Of a DNA stretch of 64,000 nt, positions 1-9,739 are shown piece after piece. The position numbers and the translations under genes are program-made. Below the pieces are notes generated by a model. That model had not been told where the DNA came from and did not search any database. It saw nothing but the letters and a program-made list of their open reading frames with translations. Source of the DNA: Prochlorococcus sp. AG-402-P18 (GTDB lineage Bacteria > Cyanobacteriota > Cyanobacteriia > PCC-6307 > Cyanobiaceae). Numbering within the stretch: the stretch's first letter is position 1; every line of letters begins with the position of its first letter. Location: positions 62,001-126,000 of the forward strand of contig QCJC01000004.1 in the NCBI GenBank assembly GCA_003216275.1, given 5' to 3'.

Positions 1-2116
1 ATTTATCCATACTCTGATTAACTCCAAAAACATGAAGACCAGTTCTTATCTGGGCATTCTTAATTTCACATAAATAACTCTCTGCATCATCTATTAGTTC
101 CTGTAGAATTAAAGTTTCTTTTTCTGCTTTTAATTTTTTTGATTCAATACCTGGCCATGAATTTTTAATTAAAAGATCTAGTATCTTTTTTTCTAATAAT
201 TCATTTCTATTATCATTAATTAGTTTAGATTCATAATATTCATCAATTAGATTCTCAATTATTAGTAGGTCATTAAAACTACCGGCATGAGATAGTGGGG
301 GGGTTAAATGATCTATAATTATTGCATGCGTTCTTCTTTTTGCTTGGGAGCCTTCGCCAGGATCATTTACAATAAATGGATATATATTTGGAATAGGTGG
401 ACAAAGAATAAATGGGAAACAATTATGACTTAAACCAACACCTTTACCAGGTAACCATTCCAAGCTTCCATGTTTACCCAGATGTACAATTGCATTCGCT
501 TTAAATGTATTATATAGCCAACAATATTGTGCAATATATTTATGTGTAGGAGGTAAGTCCGGCGAGTGTAAATCAGATAAATTATCGCTCTCATAACCCC
601 TATTTGACTGAATTAAAATTGTTATATTTCCAAAGTGTATTCCATTAATGGGAAATCCAGACTTTTCTAATTGAAAAGAATCAAGTGGGTGTCCCCATCG
701 ATTTGATACCTTTTCTTTAACGTTTGATTCGAGGTCTTTCCAATAAGTTAAATAATCTTGAATATTTAAATATGATTGAGGTACATTTGAGATTGTCTCT
801 TCAGAATTAGTCCTATGAGTTACTATCAGGTTAATTAATTCTTTACTATTAGCAGGAATATCTTCATTTCCTAGATTATATCCCTCGTCTTTAAGCCAGT
901 TTAAAATATTTAATAGGCTTTCGGGTGTATCTAATCCGACACCATTCGCAATTCTTGAGTCTTTTACTGGATAGTTTGCTACCACGAGCGCTATCTTTTT
1001 ATTTGAATTATTCGTTTGTTGTAGATAAGTCAGATTCTTTATATATTTGATGCACCATTCAATATGTTTTTCATATGGCTCTGTTTTATATACAGAAATT
1101 GATAATTCATTATCTGTATAAGTAAGGTTTTTAAATGCAACTGGAATTGTACAGATTCGACCATCCACTTCTGGTAAAACAACTTGAATTGATAAGTCAA
1201 TGGGGTTAAGACCTACCTTGGATTCATTCCACTCAGTTATAGATGAGCTAGATATAAGAAGTTGATATACTGGTATATCTAATCTATCCCACAAGTTATT
1301 CTTCACATCATCATCATGTTTATATTCAACTGATGAAAATGAGGTTGTTGTTATTATTGCTTTTATGTTCTCTTTTTCTAATAAACGTATAATTTGATTC
1401 TCAATATTTTTAGATTTAAAACTTGTAATCCATATTATTTTGGCATTTAAGTTGTATTTATTAGATATATCTTTTATTTTATCAGCTAACTCCGTATTAC
1501 CTGATTGTAAAAGTGATTTATAGAGAAATACGGCAATAGATGGACTATCATTGTTATTCCATTTCCATTTTATTAATTCATCATGATATTCAATTAAATC
1601 TGAGTTTAAATTAATTTCTTCAACATCAATTATTTTCTGTAAGGTTTGAAGCATATAATTAAAGTTTTTTATACCTCCTTGATTTAAAAGTGTTTGAATT
1701 AGATCAACTTTCTCTTGATTTAAGCTACTAATTTCTTGAACATCATTTGCTGTACTTTCAATTCCAGAGACTACTATCAGATGTCTATTTGGTTTCTCTA
1801 ATTGCCATAAACCTAATTGTTCAAATCCATAAGACCAGTAAGATCTTGACCCTAAAAACCTAACAAGAATAATTTCAGCTGTATTACATGTATTAGATAT
1901 ATAATGATCAATTGATGCATTTGAAGATAAATAACCTATAGGTAATGCTCTTATTTTATTTTTCCACTTATTATTATCAAGGAGCTTTAATACTGTAGAT
2001 AGACAGGTTATATCAGATGTAGCGCTAGTTAGGAAGATAACTGGAGCTGATGGCTGTTCGACAAATGTATTTTCTTCTTGAGGTTCATTCCCCGGAAGGG
2101 TGGAAATTCTATGCAT
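1..2116 (-). CDS. cobN: Cobaltochelatase subunit CobN, N-terminal part (cut by window edge)
   Basis: This is the large ATP-dependent subunit that inserts cobalt into the corrin ring during aerobic-type B12 synthesis. About 705 codons are visible; full-length CobN is usually around 1,200-1,300 residues, so the C-terminal part lies beyond the left edge. The reading frame starts at the ATG at 2116 with MHRISTLPGN, a typical CobN start; the ATG at 2120 hits a stop after three codons. The conserved HLGKHGSLEWLPGK motif sits near residue 545. It is divergent from ilvE with a 71-base spacer that must hold both promoters. The same motif appears in the related chlH gene in this window. Family identity is very secure. 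Confidence 0.95.
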   Translation of the reverse strand, partial: MHRISTLPGNEPQEENTFVEQPSAPVIFLTSATSDITCLSTVLKLLDNNKWKNKIRALPIGYLSSNASIDHYISNTCNTAEIILVRFLGSRSYWSYGFEQLGLWQLEKPNRHLIVVSGIESTANDVQEISSLNQEKVDLIQTLLNQGGIKNFNYMLQTLQKIIDVEEINLNSDLIEYHDELIKWKWNNNDSPSIAVFLYKSLLQSGNTELADKIKDISNKYNLNAKIIWITSFKSKNIENQIIRLLEKENIKAIITTTSFSSVEYKHDDDVKNNLWDRLDIPVYQLLISSSSITEWNESKVGLNPIDLSIQVVLPEVDGRICTIPVAFKNLTYTDNELSISVYKTEPYEKHIEWCIKYIKNLTYLQQTNNSNKKIALVVANYPVKDSRIANGVGLDTPESLLNILNWLKDEGYNLGNEDIPANSKELINLIVTHRTNSEETISNVPQSYLNIQDYLTYWKDLESNVKEKVSNRWGHPLDSFQLEKSGFPINGIHFGNITILIQSNRGYESDNLSDLHSPDLPPTHKYIAQYCWLYNTFKANAIVHLGKHGSLEWLPGKGVGLSHNCFPFILCPPIPNIYPFIVNDPGEGSQAKRRTHAIIIDHLTPPLSHAGSFNDLLIIENLIDEYYESKLINDNRNELLEKKILDLLIKNSWPGIESKKLKAEKETLILQELIDDAESYLCEIKNAQIRTGLHVFGVNQSMDK

Positions 2117-2187
2117 TCATTTATTATGTGTAATAAGAGCAGTAAAAACTGAAATGCTGATTGTTTTCATCTTAGCTGGAACTAATA

Positions 2188-3102
2188 ATGCATAATTTTC
2201 TTCCATTCGCTTGGTTTGAAGGCCAATGTATCCCATTTAATGAGGCGAAGCTATCTATAGCTACTCATGCACTTCATTATGGAACTGCAGCTTTTGGAGG
2301 AATGAGGGCTATTCCTGATCCAAGTAATAGAAAATCATTTTTATTATTTAGAGCAGACAAACACGCAAAAAGATTATGTCAAAGTGCTAGATTTTTGATG
2401 ACTGAATTAGATGAGGATTTTGTATTAAAGTCTCTTGAAACATTTCTTGTTAAAAACAAACCGACTCAACCTGTATACATCAGACCATTTGTATATACTA
2501 GTGACTTAGGAATTGCACCAAGGTTACATAATATAGAAACTAATTTCTTTATTTATGGAATAGAACTAGGTGATTATCTATCACCTGATGGGGTTACTTG
2601 TCGCGTTAGTAGCTGGACTCGTCAGCAAGACAACTCCCTTCCATTGAGAGGAAAAATTAGTGGAGCTTATATCACTAGCTCGTTAGCCAAAACTGAGGCA
2701 GTAAAAAGTGGATTTGATGAAGCACTATTATTAAATAGTCAAGGAAAAGTTAGTGAAGCTAGTGGTATGAACATTTTTATAGTCCGTAATGGTGAATTAA
2801 TTACACCTGGTGTTGATCAAGATATTCTTGAAGGTATAACTCGTTCAAGTGTTATAGAACTGGCAAAAAGAGATGGTTTAAAAGTTATTGAAAGACCAGT
2901 AGATAAAACAGAATTATTTATATCTGATGAAGTATTCCTTACAGGAACCGCGGCAAAAATTACCCCTATAAAAATGATTGAAACTACATCAATGAGCAAA
3001 GATATGCCAATAATGAATTCATTAAGAAAGAAGTTGACTAAAATTACAGAAGGTTTAGTTCCTGAATATGAAAATTGGGTTAAACGTGTACACATAGATT
3101 AA
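2188..3102 (+). CDS. ilvE: Branched-chain amino acid aminotransferase
   Basis: A class IV PLP-dependent aminotransferase of 304 residues, the usual length. It performs the last step of leucine, isoleucine and valine synthesis in the cytosol. The PLP lysine is Lys156 in LRGKISGAY, and the cofactor-contacting VSEASGMN segment follows near residue 188. The family N-terminal signature HALHYGTAAFGGMR is at 27-40. It starts at ATG 2188, divergent from cobN, and is followed after 63 bases by metH in the same direction. The spacer to metH holds an 8-bp inverted repeat (TAACTTAT / ATAAGTTA), which could be a weak terminator. Confidence 0.96.
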   Translation: MHNFLPFAWFEGQCIPFNEAKLSIATHALHYGTAAFGGMRAIPDPSNRKSFLLFRADKHAKRLCQSARFLMTELDEDFVLKSLETFLVKNKPTQPVYIRPFVYTSDLGIAPRLHNIETNFFIYGIELGDYLSPDGVTCRVSSWTRQQDNSLPLRGKISGAYITSSLAKTEAVKSGFDEALLLNSQGKVSEASGMNIFIVRNGELITPGVDQDILEGITRSSVIELAKRDGLKVIERPVDKTELFISDEVFLTGTAAKITPIKMIETTSMSKDMPIMNSLRKKLTKITEGLVPEYENWVKRVHID

Positions 3103-3165
3103 AATAAGACTATATAACTTATTTAAACTAATGATTTTCATTTTTATAAGTTAAATATATAATTT

Positions 3166-6100
3166 ATGACTGATTTTTTAGGCTATCTCAACTCTGAAAA
3201 TAGACCGATATTAGTCTTTGATGGCGCTACCGGCACGTCTCTGCAAGATCAACAACTTAATGCAGATGACTATGGCGGAGCTTCATTAGAAGGTTGTAAT
3301 GAAAACCTTGTATTGACATCAGTCTCCAGCGTCGAAAAAGTACATGAATCATTTTTAAATGCAGGTTGTGATGTAATCGAAACAAATACATTTGGTGCTA
3401 CTTCAATTGTTCTAGATGAATATGGAATTGGTAATAAAGCTTATGAGATCAATTTAAAAGCAGCACAAATTGCAAGGAATGTTGCAAATAAATATCAATC
3501 AGCGGAAAAACCAAGATTTGTAGCTGGATCTATTGGACCAACAACCAAGCTACCAACCCTAGGTCATATCAGTTTTGATGAGCTAAAAAATTCTTATCTT
3601 GAGCAAGCTAAAGCACTTATTGAAGGTGGAATTGATCTTTTTATTATTGAAACTTGCCAAGATGTCCTTCAAATCAAGGCTGCTCTGCAAAGCGTAAATG
3701 AAGCTATTGGTTCTGGAAAGAGAATTCCATTAATGGTGTCGGTAACAATGGAAACTACCGGCCAGATGCTTATTGGTAGTGATATTTCTTCTATTACAAC
3801 AATACTGGAGCCATTTAATATTGATATTTTGGGACTTAATTGTGCAACTGGCCCGGAAGAAATGAAAGATCATATTAAATATTTATCACAACATTCACCA
3901 TTTCATATAAGTTGTATACCAAATGCAGGACTTCCAGAGAATGTAGGTGGCAAGGCTCATTATCGATTAACTCCAATGGAACTTAAGTTCCAACTTAGTC
4001 ATTTTATTAATGATTTAGGAGTTCAACTAATTGGAGGTTGTTGTGGAACTAGACCGGAACATATTAAGCAACTTTCAGATTTATCTAAGGAGCTTTTATC
4101 TTCTGAGCAAAGATTGGATGCTCTTTCAAAAAAAAGATCGATAATTCCTGCTGCATCATCAATATATGAGTCTATTCCGTATGTGCAAGATAACTCTTTC
4201 TTGATCGTAGGTGAGAGATTAAATGCTAGTGGATCTAAAAAAGTAAGAGAACTCCTAAACGATGAGGATTGGGACGGACTTGTTGGAATTGCAAAATCTC
4301 AATTGAAGGAAAATGCTCATGTTTTAGATGTAAATGTAGATTTTGTTGGAAGAAATGGGATCGAAGATATGTCTATGTTAGTCAAAAGGCTTGTTAATAA
4401 TATTAATTTGCCTTTGATGCTTGATTCAACTGATTATGAAAAAATGGAGAGTGGGCTAAAACATGCTGGCGGAAAATGTATTTTAAATTCTACTAATTAT
4501 GAGGATGGACCAGGCAGATTCTATAAAGTAATTGATCTTGCTAAACGATACGGGTCAGCGGTCGTAATTGGAACAATTGACGAAGATGGAATGGCTAGAT
4601 CTGCTGATAAAAAAGCAGAAATAGCAACCAGAGCCTACAAGGATGCGACTGACTCAGGATTAAAACCTTATGAACTTTTTTATGATCCTCTAGCATTACC
4701 TATCTCAACAGGATTAGAAGAAGATAGAAAGAATGGTTTAGAAACTATAAAAGCAATTAAGTTAATAAAAGATCAACATCCAGAAGTTCATTTAATCCTA
4801 GGAATTTCAAATGTAAGTTTTGGTTTATCTTCTAGTGCAAGAATTGTTCTTAATTCTATTTTTCTTAATGAAGCAATTAAGGCCGGTCTTGATTCTGCAA
4901 TTGTTTCTCCCTCCAAGATTTTGCCTCTAAACAAAATAAGTGAAGAAGAGATAAAAATTTGCATTGATCTTATTTATGATAGAAGAATATTTGAAAATAA
5001 AGTATGCATATATGATCCTTTAACAACCTTAACTAGTTATTTCGATGATTCAAAGACACTTTTACACAAAAGTAGAAATAATGATGATATTAAATTACCA
5101 ATAGAAGAAAAACTAAAGAATCATATTATTGATGGTGAAAAAACTAATTTACATTCAAATCTTGATTCCGCTTTAAAGAAATATAAACCTTTGATAATAA
5201 TTAATGAATTTTTATTAGATGGAATGAAAGTAGTTGGTGAATTATTTGGGTCGGGTCAAATGCAATTACCCTTTGTTCTCCAATCTGCGGAAACAATGAA
5301 ATTTGCTGTTTCATATTTAGAGGGTTTTATGGATAAATCTGAGGTTAATCAATCAAAAGGAAAATTTATCATCGCTACAGTTAAGGGTGATGTACACGAT
5401 ATTGGCAAAAATCTAGTAGATATAATTTTATCAAATAATGGTTATGAAGTTATTAACTTAGGAATTAAACAAGAAGTCAATTCAATAATTAATGCTCAGA
5501 AAGAGCATAACGCTGATTGTATTGCCATGAGTGGTCTACTAGTTAAATCAACTGCATTTATGAAAGATAATCTTAAAGCATTAAATGAAGAAGGTATATC
5601 TGTGCCTATTATTCTTGGTGGTGCAGCACTCACTCCAAAATTTGTTAATCAAGATTGTGCAAGTGTTTATAGAGGGAAAGTTATTTACGGTAAAGATGCT
5701 TTTACAGATTTGAAATTTATGGATTCATATATGAAAGCAAAGGAATTAAATAACTGGGATAATATATCAGGCTTTAAAGAAGGTGCTCCTGAAGGTATCA
5801 CAATAGGTAATTATAAAAATACCAATAACGATAATAAAATTAATATCAAAAAATTAAAAGAAAAGCCTATTGAAGATACCTCAAGATCAAAAGATATATC
5901 TCAAATAGATCCTATAAAACCACCATTTATAGGTTCAAGATTTTTATTAGAAAAAGATATAGAAATAACTAAGGTTTATAAATTCTTAGATCGTAATGCT
6001 TTATTTGCAGGCCAATGGCAAATGAAACGTTCCAAGCAGATGTCTGCATCTGATTATAAGGACTTTTTACTTAAGAAGGCAGAACCGAAGTTAGATTACT

Positions 6101-6714
6101 GGATGAACAAAATAATAAATGAAAAGCTTATTAATCCATCATTAGTATATGGATATTTTCCATGTGGTAGAGTTGGTAATAATTTAAAAGTATATGATAA
6201 AGATCACCAAAGCCTTTTAGGCGATTTTTTATTACCTCGGCAAAGATCTGGAAAAAGATTTTGTATTGCAGATTTTTATAATGACTTAAATAACAATCAG
6301 CCGATAGATTATTTGCCAATGCAGGCTGTAACAATGGGACAATCAGCTAGTGAATATTCACATAAACTTTTTAGTCAAGATTCATATTCAGATTATTTAT
6401 TCTTCCATGGTTTAACTGTTCAACTAGCTGAAGCACTTGCTGAATATATTCATTCTATAATTAGAATTGAATGTGGATTTGAATCTCAAGAACCTGAAAA
6501 TATAAAAGATATCTTAGATGTTAAATATCGTGGATGTCGTTATTCTTTTGGTTATCCTGCTTGTCCTGAAGTCTCAGATTCTAGAAAACAATTAAAGTGG
6601 CTTAATGCAGAAAGAATAAACATTACAATGGATGAAAGTGAACAGTTACATCCCGAACAAAGTACAACAGCAATAGTCTCTCTTCATCCAGTCGCTAAAT
6701 ACTTCGGTATTTGA
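3166..6714 (+). CDS. metH: Cobalamin-dependent methionine synthase
   Basis: A 1,182-residue multidomain enzyme that transfers a methyl group from methyltetrahydrofolate to homocysteine through cobalamin. The domains run in the canonical order: homocysteine-binding barrel (about 1-310) with the zinc motif GGCCGTRPEH near 288; pterin-binding barrel (about 345-600); cobalamin cap and Rossmann domains with the lower-ligand motif DVHDIGKN near residue 742; and a C-terminal SAM-dependent reactivation domain (about 930-1182) with RGCRYSFGYPACPE near 1121. No B12-independent metE is seen in the window, and cobN and cobU are present, which fits an organism that makes its own (pseudo)cobalamin. No riboswitch-sized leader fits in the 63-base upstream gap. 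Confidence 0.97.
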   Translation: MTDFLGYLNSENRPILVFDGATGTSLQDQQLNADDYGGASLEGCNENLVLTSVSSVEKVHESFLNAGCDVIETNTFGATSIVLDEYGIGNKAYEINLKAAQIARNVANKYQSAEKPRFVAGSIGPTTKLPTLGHISFDELKNSYLEQAKALIEGGIDLFIIETCQDVLQIKAALQSVNEAIGSGKRIPLMVSVTMETTGQMLIGSDISSITTILEPFNIDILGLNCATGPEEMKDHIKYLSQHSPFHISCIPNAGLPENVGGKAHYRLTPMELKFQLSHFINDLGVQLIGGCCGTRPEHIKQLSDLSKELLSSEQRLDALSKKRSIIPAASSIYESIPYVQDNSFLIVGERLNASGSKKVRELLNDEDWDGLVGIAKSQLKENAHVLDVNVDFVGRNGIEDMSMLVKRLVNNINLPLMLDSTDYEKMESGLKHAGGKCILNSTNYEDGPGRFYKVIDLAKRYGSAVVIGTIDEDGMARSADKKAEIATRAYKDATDSGLKPYELFYDPLALPISTGLEEDRKNGLETIKAIKLIKDQHPEVHLILGISNVSFGLSSSARIVLNSIFLNEAIKAGLDSAIVSPSKILPLNKISEEEIKICIDLIYDRRIFENKVCIYDPLTTLTSYFDDSKTLLHKSRNNDDIKLPIEEKLKNHIIDGEKTNLHSNLDSALKKYKPLIIINEFLLDGMKVVGELFGSGQMQLPFVLQSAETMKFAVSYLEGFMDKSEVNQSKGKFIIATVKGDVHDIGKNLVDIILSNNGYEVINLGIKQEVNSIINAQKEHNADCIAMSGLLVKSTAFMKDNLKALNEEGISVPIILGGAALTPKFVNQDCASVYRGKVIYGKDAFTDLKFMDSYMKAKELNNWDNISGFKEGAPEGITIGNYKNTNNDNKINIKKLKEKPIEDTSRSKDISQIDPIKPPFIGSRFLLEKDIEITKVYKFLDRNALFAGQWQMKRSKQMSASDYKDFLLKKAEPKLDYWMNKIINEKLINPSLVYGYFPCGRVGNNLKVYDKDHQSLLGDFLLPRQRSGKRFCIADFYNDLNNNQPIDYLPMQAVTMGQSASEYSHKLFSQDSYSDYLFFHGLTVQLAEALAEYIHSIIRIECGFESQEPENIKDILDVKYRGCRYSFGYPACPEVSDSRKQLKWLNAERINITMDESEQLHPEQSTTAIVSLHPVAKYFGI
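6697..6712 (+). terminator. TTCG-capped hairpin at the metH stop codon
   Basis: AAATAC (6697-6702), a TTCG loop, and GTATTT (6707-6712) form a perfect 6-bp hairpin ending inside the metH stop codon. It is followed by GATTTAATTTTCTT. The TTCG tetraloop and trailing T-rich tract fit an intrinsic terminator, though the stem is A/T-rich and short. metH converges here with the minus-strand gene ending at 6747. Confidence 0.45.
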
Positions 6715-6746
6715 TTTAATTTTCTTATTGTGTACTAAGAATAAAA

Positions 6747-6974
6747 TTAATTATTTATTTCTTGCATAGATTCTAAAACCTGAATCTGAAATTCAGCCAT
6801 TGATACAGAGTCACTTAAATCAATTCCTTCTCCTGCTGCATTTTGAGTTAATTCCTGAAAGTGAAAGGCACCTTCTCCAGTTGCTAAAAATTCCATAGGA
6901 GATTGTTCGCCGCTCTCTAGAAAGGCATCACATAGAGCTTTGAAAGCTCCGTCTTCAGAAAAGTCCCAATTCAT
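6747..6974 (-). CDS. Small acidic conserved-type hypothetical protein
   Basis: A 75-residue acidic protein starting MNWDFSEDGAFKALCDAF; I do not recognise a named domain. I place the start at 6974 rather than at an ATG 29 codons further upstream. This ATG overlaps the stop of the preceding gene as ATGA, the usual arrangement for translational coupling, and the longer N-terminal extension is just the other gene read in a second frame. No membrane segment is evident. It is likely the second gene of a two-gene unit with the ORF at 6971-7186. Confidence 0.65.
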   Translation of the reverse strand: MNWDFSEDGAFKALCDAFLESGEQSPMEFLATGEGAFHFQELTQNAAGEGIDLSDSVSMAEFQIQVLESMQEINN

Positions 6975-7186
6975 CGAGGACACATTGCTGAATGAGGTTT
7001 TACCTCCTTCCCCCCTGCTTTCGTCAACCTTATTTGCCAATAATCGGAAACTATTTTGCAAATTGATAAATTTGACATTTCATCAATTGTCTTAGAACCA
7101 TTCCAGCGCAATGGATATGGGCAATAGCAGGATTTAATTATTAATTCATGTTTTGGTTGATATTTTTTAGCATTCTTGTATTTCAT
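6971..7186 (-). CDS. Small hypothetical protein, coupled upstream partner
   Basis: A 71-residue frame starting MKYKNAKKYQPKHELII, with two cysteines in KSCYCPYP (about residues 19-26). It is basic near the start and has no obvious membrane helix. Its TGA stop overlaps the ATG of the next gene (ATGA), which supports both being real. It could also be the 5' part of one ancestral gene split by a frameshift, but the overlap is of the usual coupling type. Function unknown. Confidence 0.5.
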   Translation of the reverse strand: MKYKNAKKYQPKHELIIKSCYCPYPLRWNGSKTIDEMSNLSICKIVSDYWQIRLTKAGGKEVKPHSAMCPR

Positions 7187-7487
7187 GTTTTTTTTTAAAA
7201 GAATTTTTTGTTCATAAATTTAAAATTACTTAAAAGCGATCAAATAGTCTGAATGAGCCCTTAGATCGTCTCTAGAGCGTCAAACCCATTCGAGTCACAT
7301 ATAGATTCATTTTAGATAAACAAGGCATATCAGACGAATTTTCAAGATCTATGAGGATGTAGAAATGTTTCTTGGTGCTCTATTAAGTTCACGATCATTG
7401 CTTAGTTAATAATTTTTGATTTAAAAGTTTATGTTTTAGTTTATTAACTATGTAATATATAAATTATTTATTAAAGGTCTATTAAAG
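7187..7487. other. Intergenic stretch, no gene seen
   Basis: About 300 AT-rich bases between divergently transcribed units. It should hold the promoters for the small minus-strand pair and for the Ap4A phosphorylase. I see no open frame, tRNA or strong hairpin. Confidence 0.6.
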
Positions 7488-8342
7488 GTGAAGAGGGAAT
7501 TGATATGGTCAAAAGCGCTTGAGACTAGTCAAAAAGCTATAGAATGTGGAGCTGTAATTCCATTAATTACCACAAAATATAAATCTAATGACTATTTTTG
7601 TGATTATGAACTTCGTTTTCTTAAGAGTCCAATACCAAAGCATTTAATTGAATATGGCCCAAAACTAAATCCATTTATTCCCTGGGATGGAAGACTTGAG
7701 ATTCTACCTATATTTGATAAACACACATTAATATTAAATAAATATCCAGTACAATTAGGCCATATGTTATTAATAACAAACAGTTGGAAAGCGCAAAATG
7801 GTTGGCTTAATGTAGAGGACTTTGAAGCTATAGTAAACGTTGATAATGATACAACCGGTTTATGGTTTTTTAATAGCAGCAAAGAGGCAGGAGCTAGTCA
7901 GCCTCATCGACATTTTCAATTACTACCTAGACATAAAAATGAGATAATATGTCCTAGATATGAATGGTTTTGTTCATTATTAAATAATAAAAAAGATCTC
8001 GCTTCTGATATATCACATTGTATTTCAATTAAACCTCGCGTTAAAAACTCTAATTCAAATATTAATGATCTATTTAGCTCATACAGGACTATGGTCAAAG
8101 AGATGAATCTAGGTGAGATTGATTATACTGATAAACCTCTAAAACCCTATAATTTACTTATAACCTCTGAATGGATTGCTTTAATAACTCGAGAAACAGA
8201 TAGATCAAATGGTTTTAGCATAAATGCTCTTGGTTTCGCGGGATATTTTCTTGGAACAGGCAAATCTGATATAGAAATTCTTGTTAAATTTGGTCCAGAA
8301 GAAATCCTAAAGAATGTAATTGAACAAGTTAATACAATCTAA
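7488..8342 (+). CDS. ATP adenylyltransferase / Ap4A phosphorylase (Apa-type)
   Basis: A 284-residue protein of the Apa1/Apa2-like branch of the HIT superfamily. These enzymes split diadenosine tetraphosphate and related dinucleotides by phosphorolysis in the cytosol. The histidine-triad-like motif GASQPHRHFQLLP lies near residues 132-144 and contains the nucleotidylated histidine. The C-terminal part (PYNLLITSEWIALITRE) matches the family's second conserved block. The start is GTG at 7488. It is followed by a convergent small gene with only one base between them. Confidence 0.85.
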   Translation: MKRELIWSKALETSQKAIECGAVIPLITTKYKSNDYFCDYELRFLKSPIPKHLIEYGPKLNPFIPWDGRLEILPIFDKHTLILNKYPVQLGHMLLITNSWKAQNGWLNVEDFEAIVNVDNDTTGLWFFNSSKEAGASQPHRHFQLLPRHKNEIICPRYEWFCSLLNNKKDLASDISHCISIKPRVKNSNSNINDLFSSYRTMVKEMNLGEIDYTDKPLKPYNLLITSEWIALITRETDRSNGFSINALGFAGYFLGTGKSDIEILVKFGPEEILKNVIEQVNTI

Positions 8343-8343
8343 C

Positions 8344-8523
8344 CTAATTTTCAGTATTTGTATTATCTAAATTCATTTGTTCTTCTAGTTTTGAAATTGA
8401 TGCTGTTATGGCAGCAAGTTTTCTCTCATATGATTCTTTTAAGGAAATTAAGAAATTTAACTTCCTTGATTGGAAATTCTTTTTTCTTTCAGCCCAGCTT
8501 TGAGATGATCTGCAAATGCTCAT
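8344..8523 (-). CDS. Small coiled-coil-type hypothetical protein (59 aa)
   Basis: A 59-residue frame starting MSICRSSQSWAERKKNF and ending in an acidic, Asn-rich tail after SISKLEEQMNL. The body is helical with charged heptad-like spacing (SLKESYERKLAAITASISKL), so a short coiled coil is likely. An in-frame TAA lies nine codons upstream of this ATG, so the start is well bounded. It converges with the Ap4A phosphorylase gene. A plus-strand frame over the same bases has a poor composition and is regarded as a shadow. Function unknown. Confidence 0.6.
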   Translation of the reverse strand: MSICRSSQSWAERKKNFQSRKLNFLISLKESYERKLAAITASISKLEEQMNLDNTNTEN

Positions 8524-8680
8524 TTCTGAATAGTACTTGTTTAACTGTTAATAATATACAAAAATATTGAACAATGTTGATATAACATAATTATTTAAAA
8601 AAAATCCAAATTGAAATAAATGTCCTAATTATATAAATTCAAAGCTAAATGTGTGTTGAATATAAAAAGCCTATTAATAT

Positions 8681-9739
8681 GTGCATAGTTATTTGGTTAT
8701 TGTGGCGGAAGGAGAAGACAAAGACGTTAAGAGAATTTCGATTGATTTACCAATTGAACTAATTGACGGTGTAGATCGACTTCGTAAAGAGTGGGGAGTA
8801 AGAAGAAGAGGACAAGTATTTGAAAGATTATTACAGGTTATTTTATCAAATGATATAGATGAGGAAATTATCGAAAATGAACAAAACGTATTTAATGAAA
8901 AGAGTAACCTAGATTCTATAACTAATGAAGAAGGACTAGATAATAGTAAAAAGGAAGAAAAAGCACTTGTTATCGTTGGTAATAAGAATATTGAAATTAA
9001 AAATGTTGCTGTCAAGGATAGAAAACATGATGAAGAACAACTAAATCAAAAAGATATTGTTTCTACAGGTATTGAATTACCAGGTTTCATAAGAAAACAA
9101 ACTACAAATCTTAAAAGAAGTCTGAGTAAGAATAGAACGTTTAAAAATATGGAAGACACCTCAATCACCACGATCAACATAGATGATTTATTACAAGCAA
9201 AAGATGCTGCCGAAAAACATTGGATATATCTTTATGGTCAAAAACCAACTGATAGTGTAATTGAAGCCTCGATGATTTGGCTTGCTAGAGATATATGGCC
9301 TAATGTCGATGGAACTGAAAATATACCGTTTACTTGGAATGCTGCCTGTAGAATGCTTAATTCCTATTGCAATGATTGGAAAATAGACGCGTTAACTTTC
9401 GATCATGTTGTTATTCTTGCAGGTGCATTAGAAGATCCTTTTTCGACTAGAAACCTAAGAAGTAGAATACCAACTCTCATTCGTAGGTTTGTTAATAAAT
9501 TTAAGCGTAGTCAAAATGTAACATCCTTCCAAACCCTTGAGTCAACAATGACTGTTCATGGAGCCTTAAAGTTGTTGGGTTTACCAACTAAGGCAGGTTC
9601 CTCTCTAACTCTTTCTTTTATTAGGGAGGCTTATAAAGAAAAAGCACTTTCTAACCATCCTGATGCAGGCGGATCAAACGAAACGATGAGAAAGCTAAAT
9701 GAGGCTTATCAACTATTAAAAGATCTATATAAAAACTAA
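8681..9739 (+). CDS. DnaJ-domain protein with ribbon-helix-helix-like N-terminus
   Basis: A 352-residue protein. The C-terminal 60 residues are a J domain with the HPD signature at 326-328 (SNHPDAGGSNETMRKLNEAYQ split around it). The J domain stimulates Hsp70 (DnaK) ATPase. The N-terminus (ISIDLPIELIDGVDRLRKEW) resembles a short ribbon-helix-helix DNA-binding or dimerisation segment, followed by a charged low-complexity linker (about 60-145) and a helical domain of unknown type (about 165-285). It is not a canonical DnaJ: there is no Gly/Phe region and no zinc fingers. The start is GTG at 8681; an alternative GTG at 8702 would remove seven residues. Confidence 0.75.
   Translation: MHSYLVIVAEGEDKDVKRISIDLPIELIDGVDRLRKEWGVRRRGQVFERLLQVILSNDIDEEIIENEQNVFNEKSNLDSITNEEGLDNSKKEEKALVIVGNKNIEIKNVAVKDRKHDEEQLNQKDIVSTGIELPGFIRKQTTNLKRSLSKNRTFKNMEDTSITTINIDDLLQAKDAAEKHWIYLYGQKPTDSVIEASMIWLARDIWPNVDGTENIPFTWNAACRMLNSYCNDWKIDALTFDHVVILAGALEDPFSTRNLRSRIPTLIRRFVNKFKRSQNVTSFQTLESTMTVHGALKLLGLPTKAGSSLTLSFIREAYKEKALSNHPDAGGSNETMRKLNEAYQLLKDLYKN

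Noticed and set aside
8358-8570. Plus-strand frame of 70 codons
   Set aside because: It is the antisense of the 59-residue minus-strand gene at 8344-8523, which has better composition and a bounded start.
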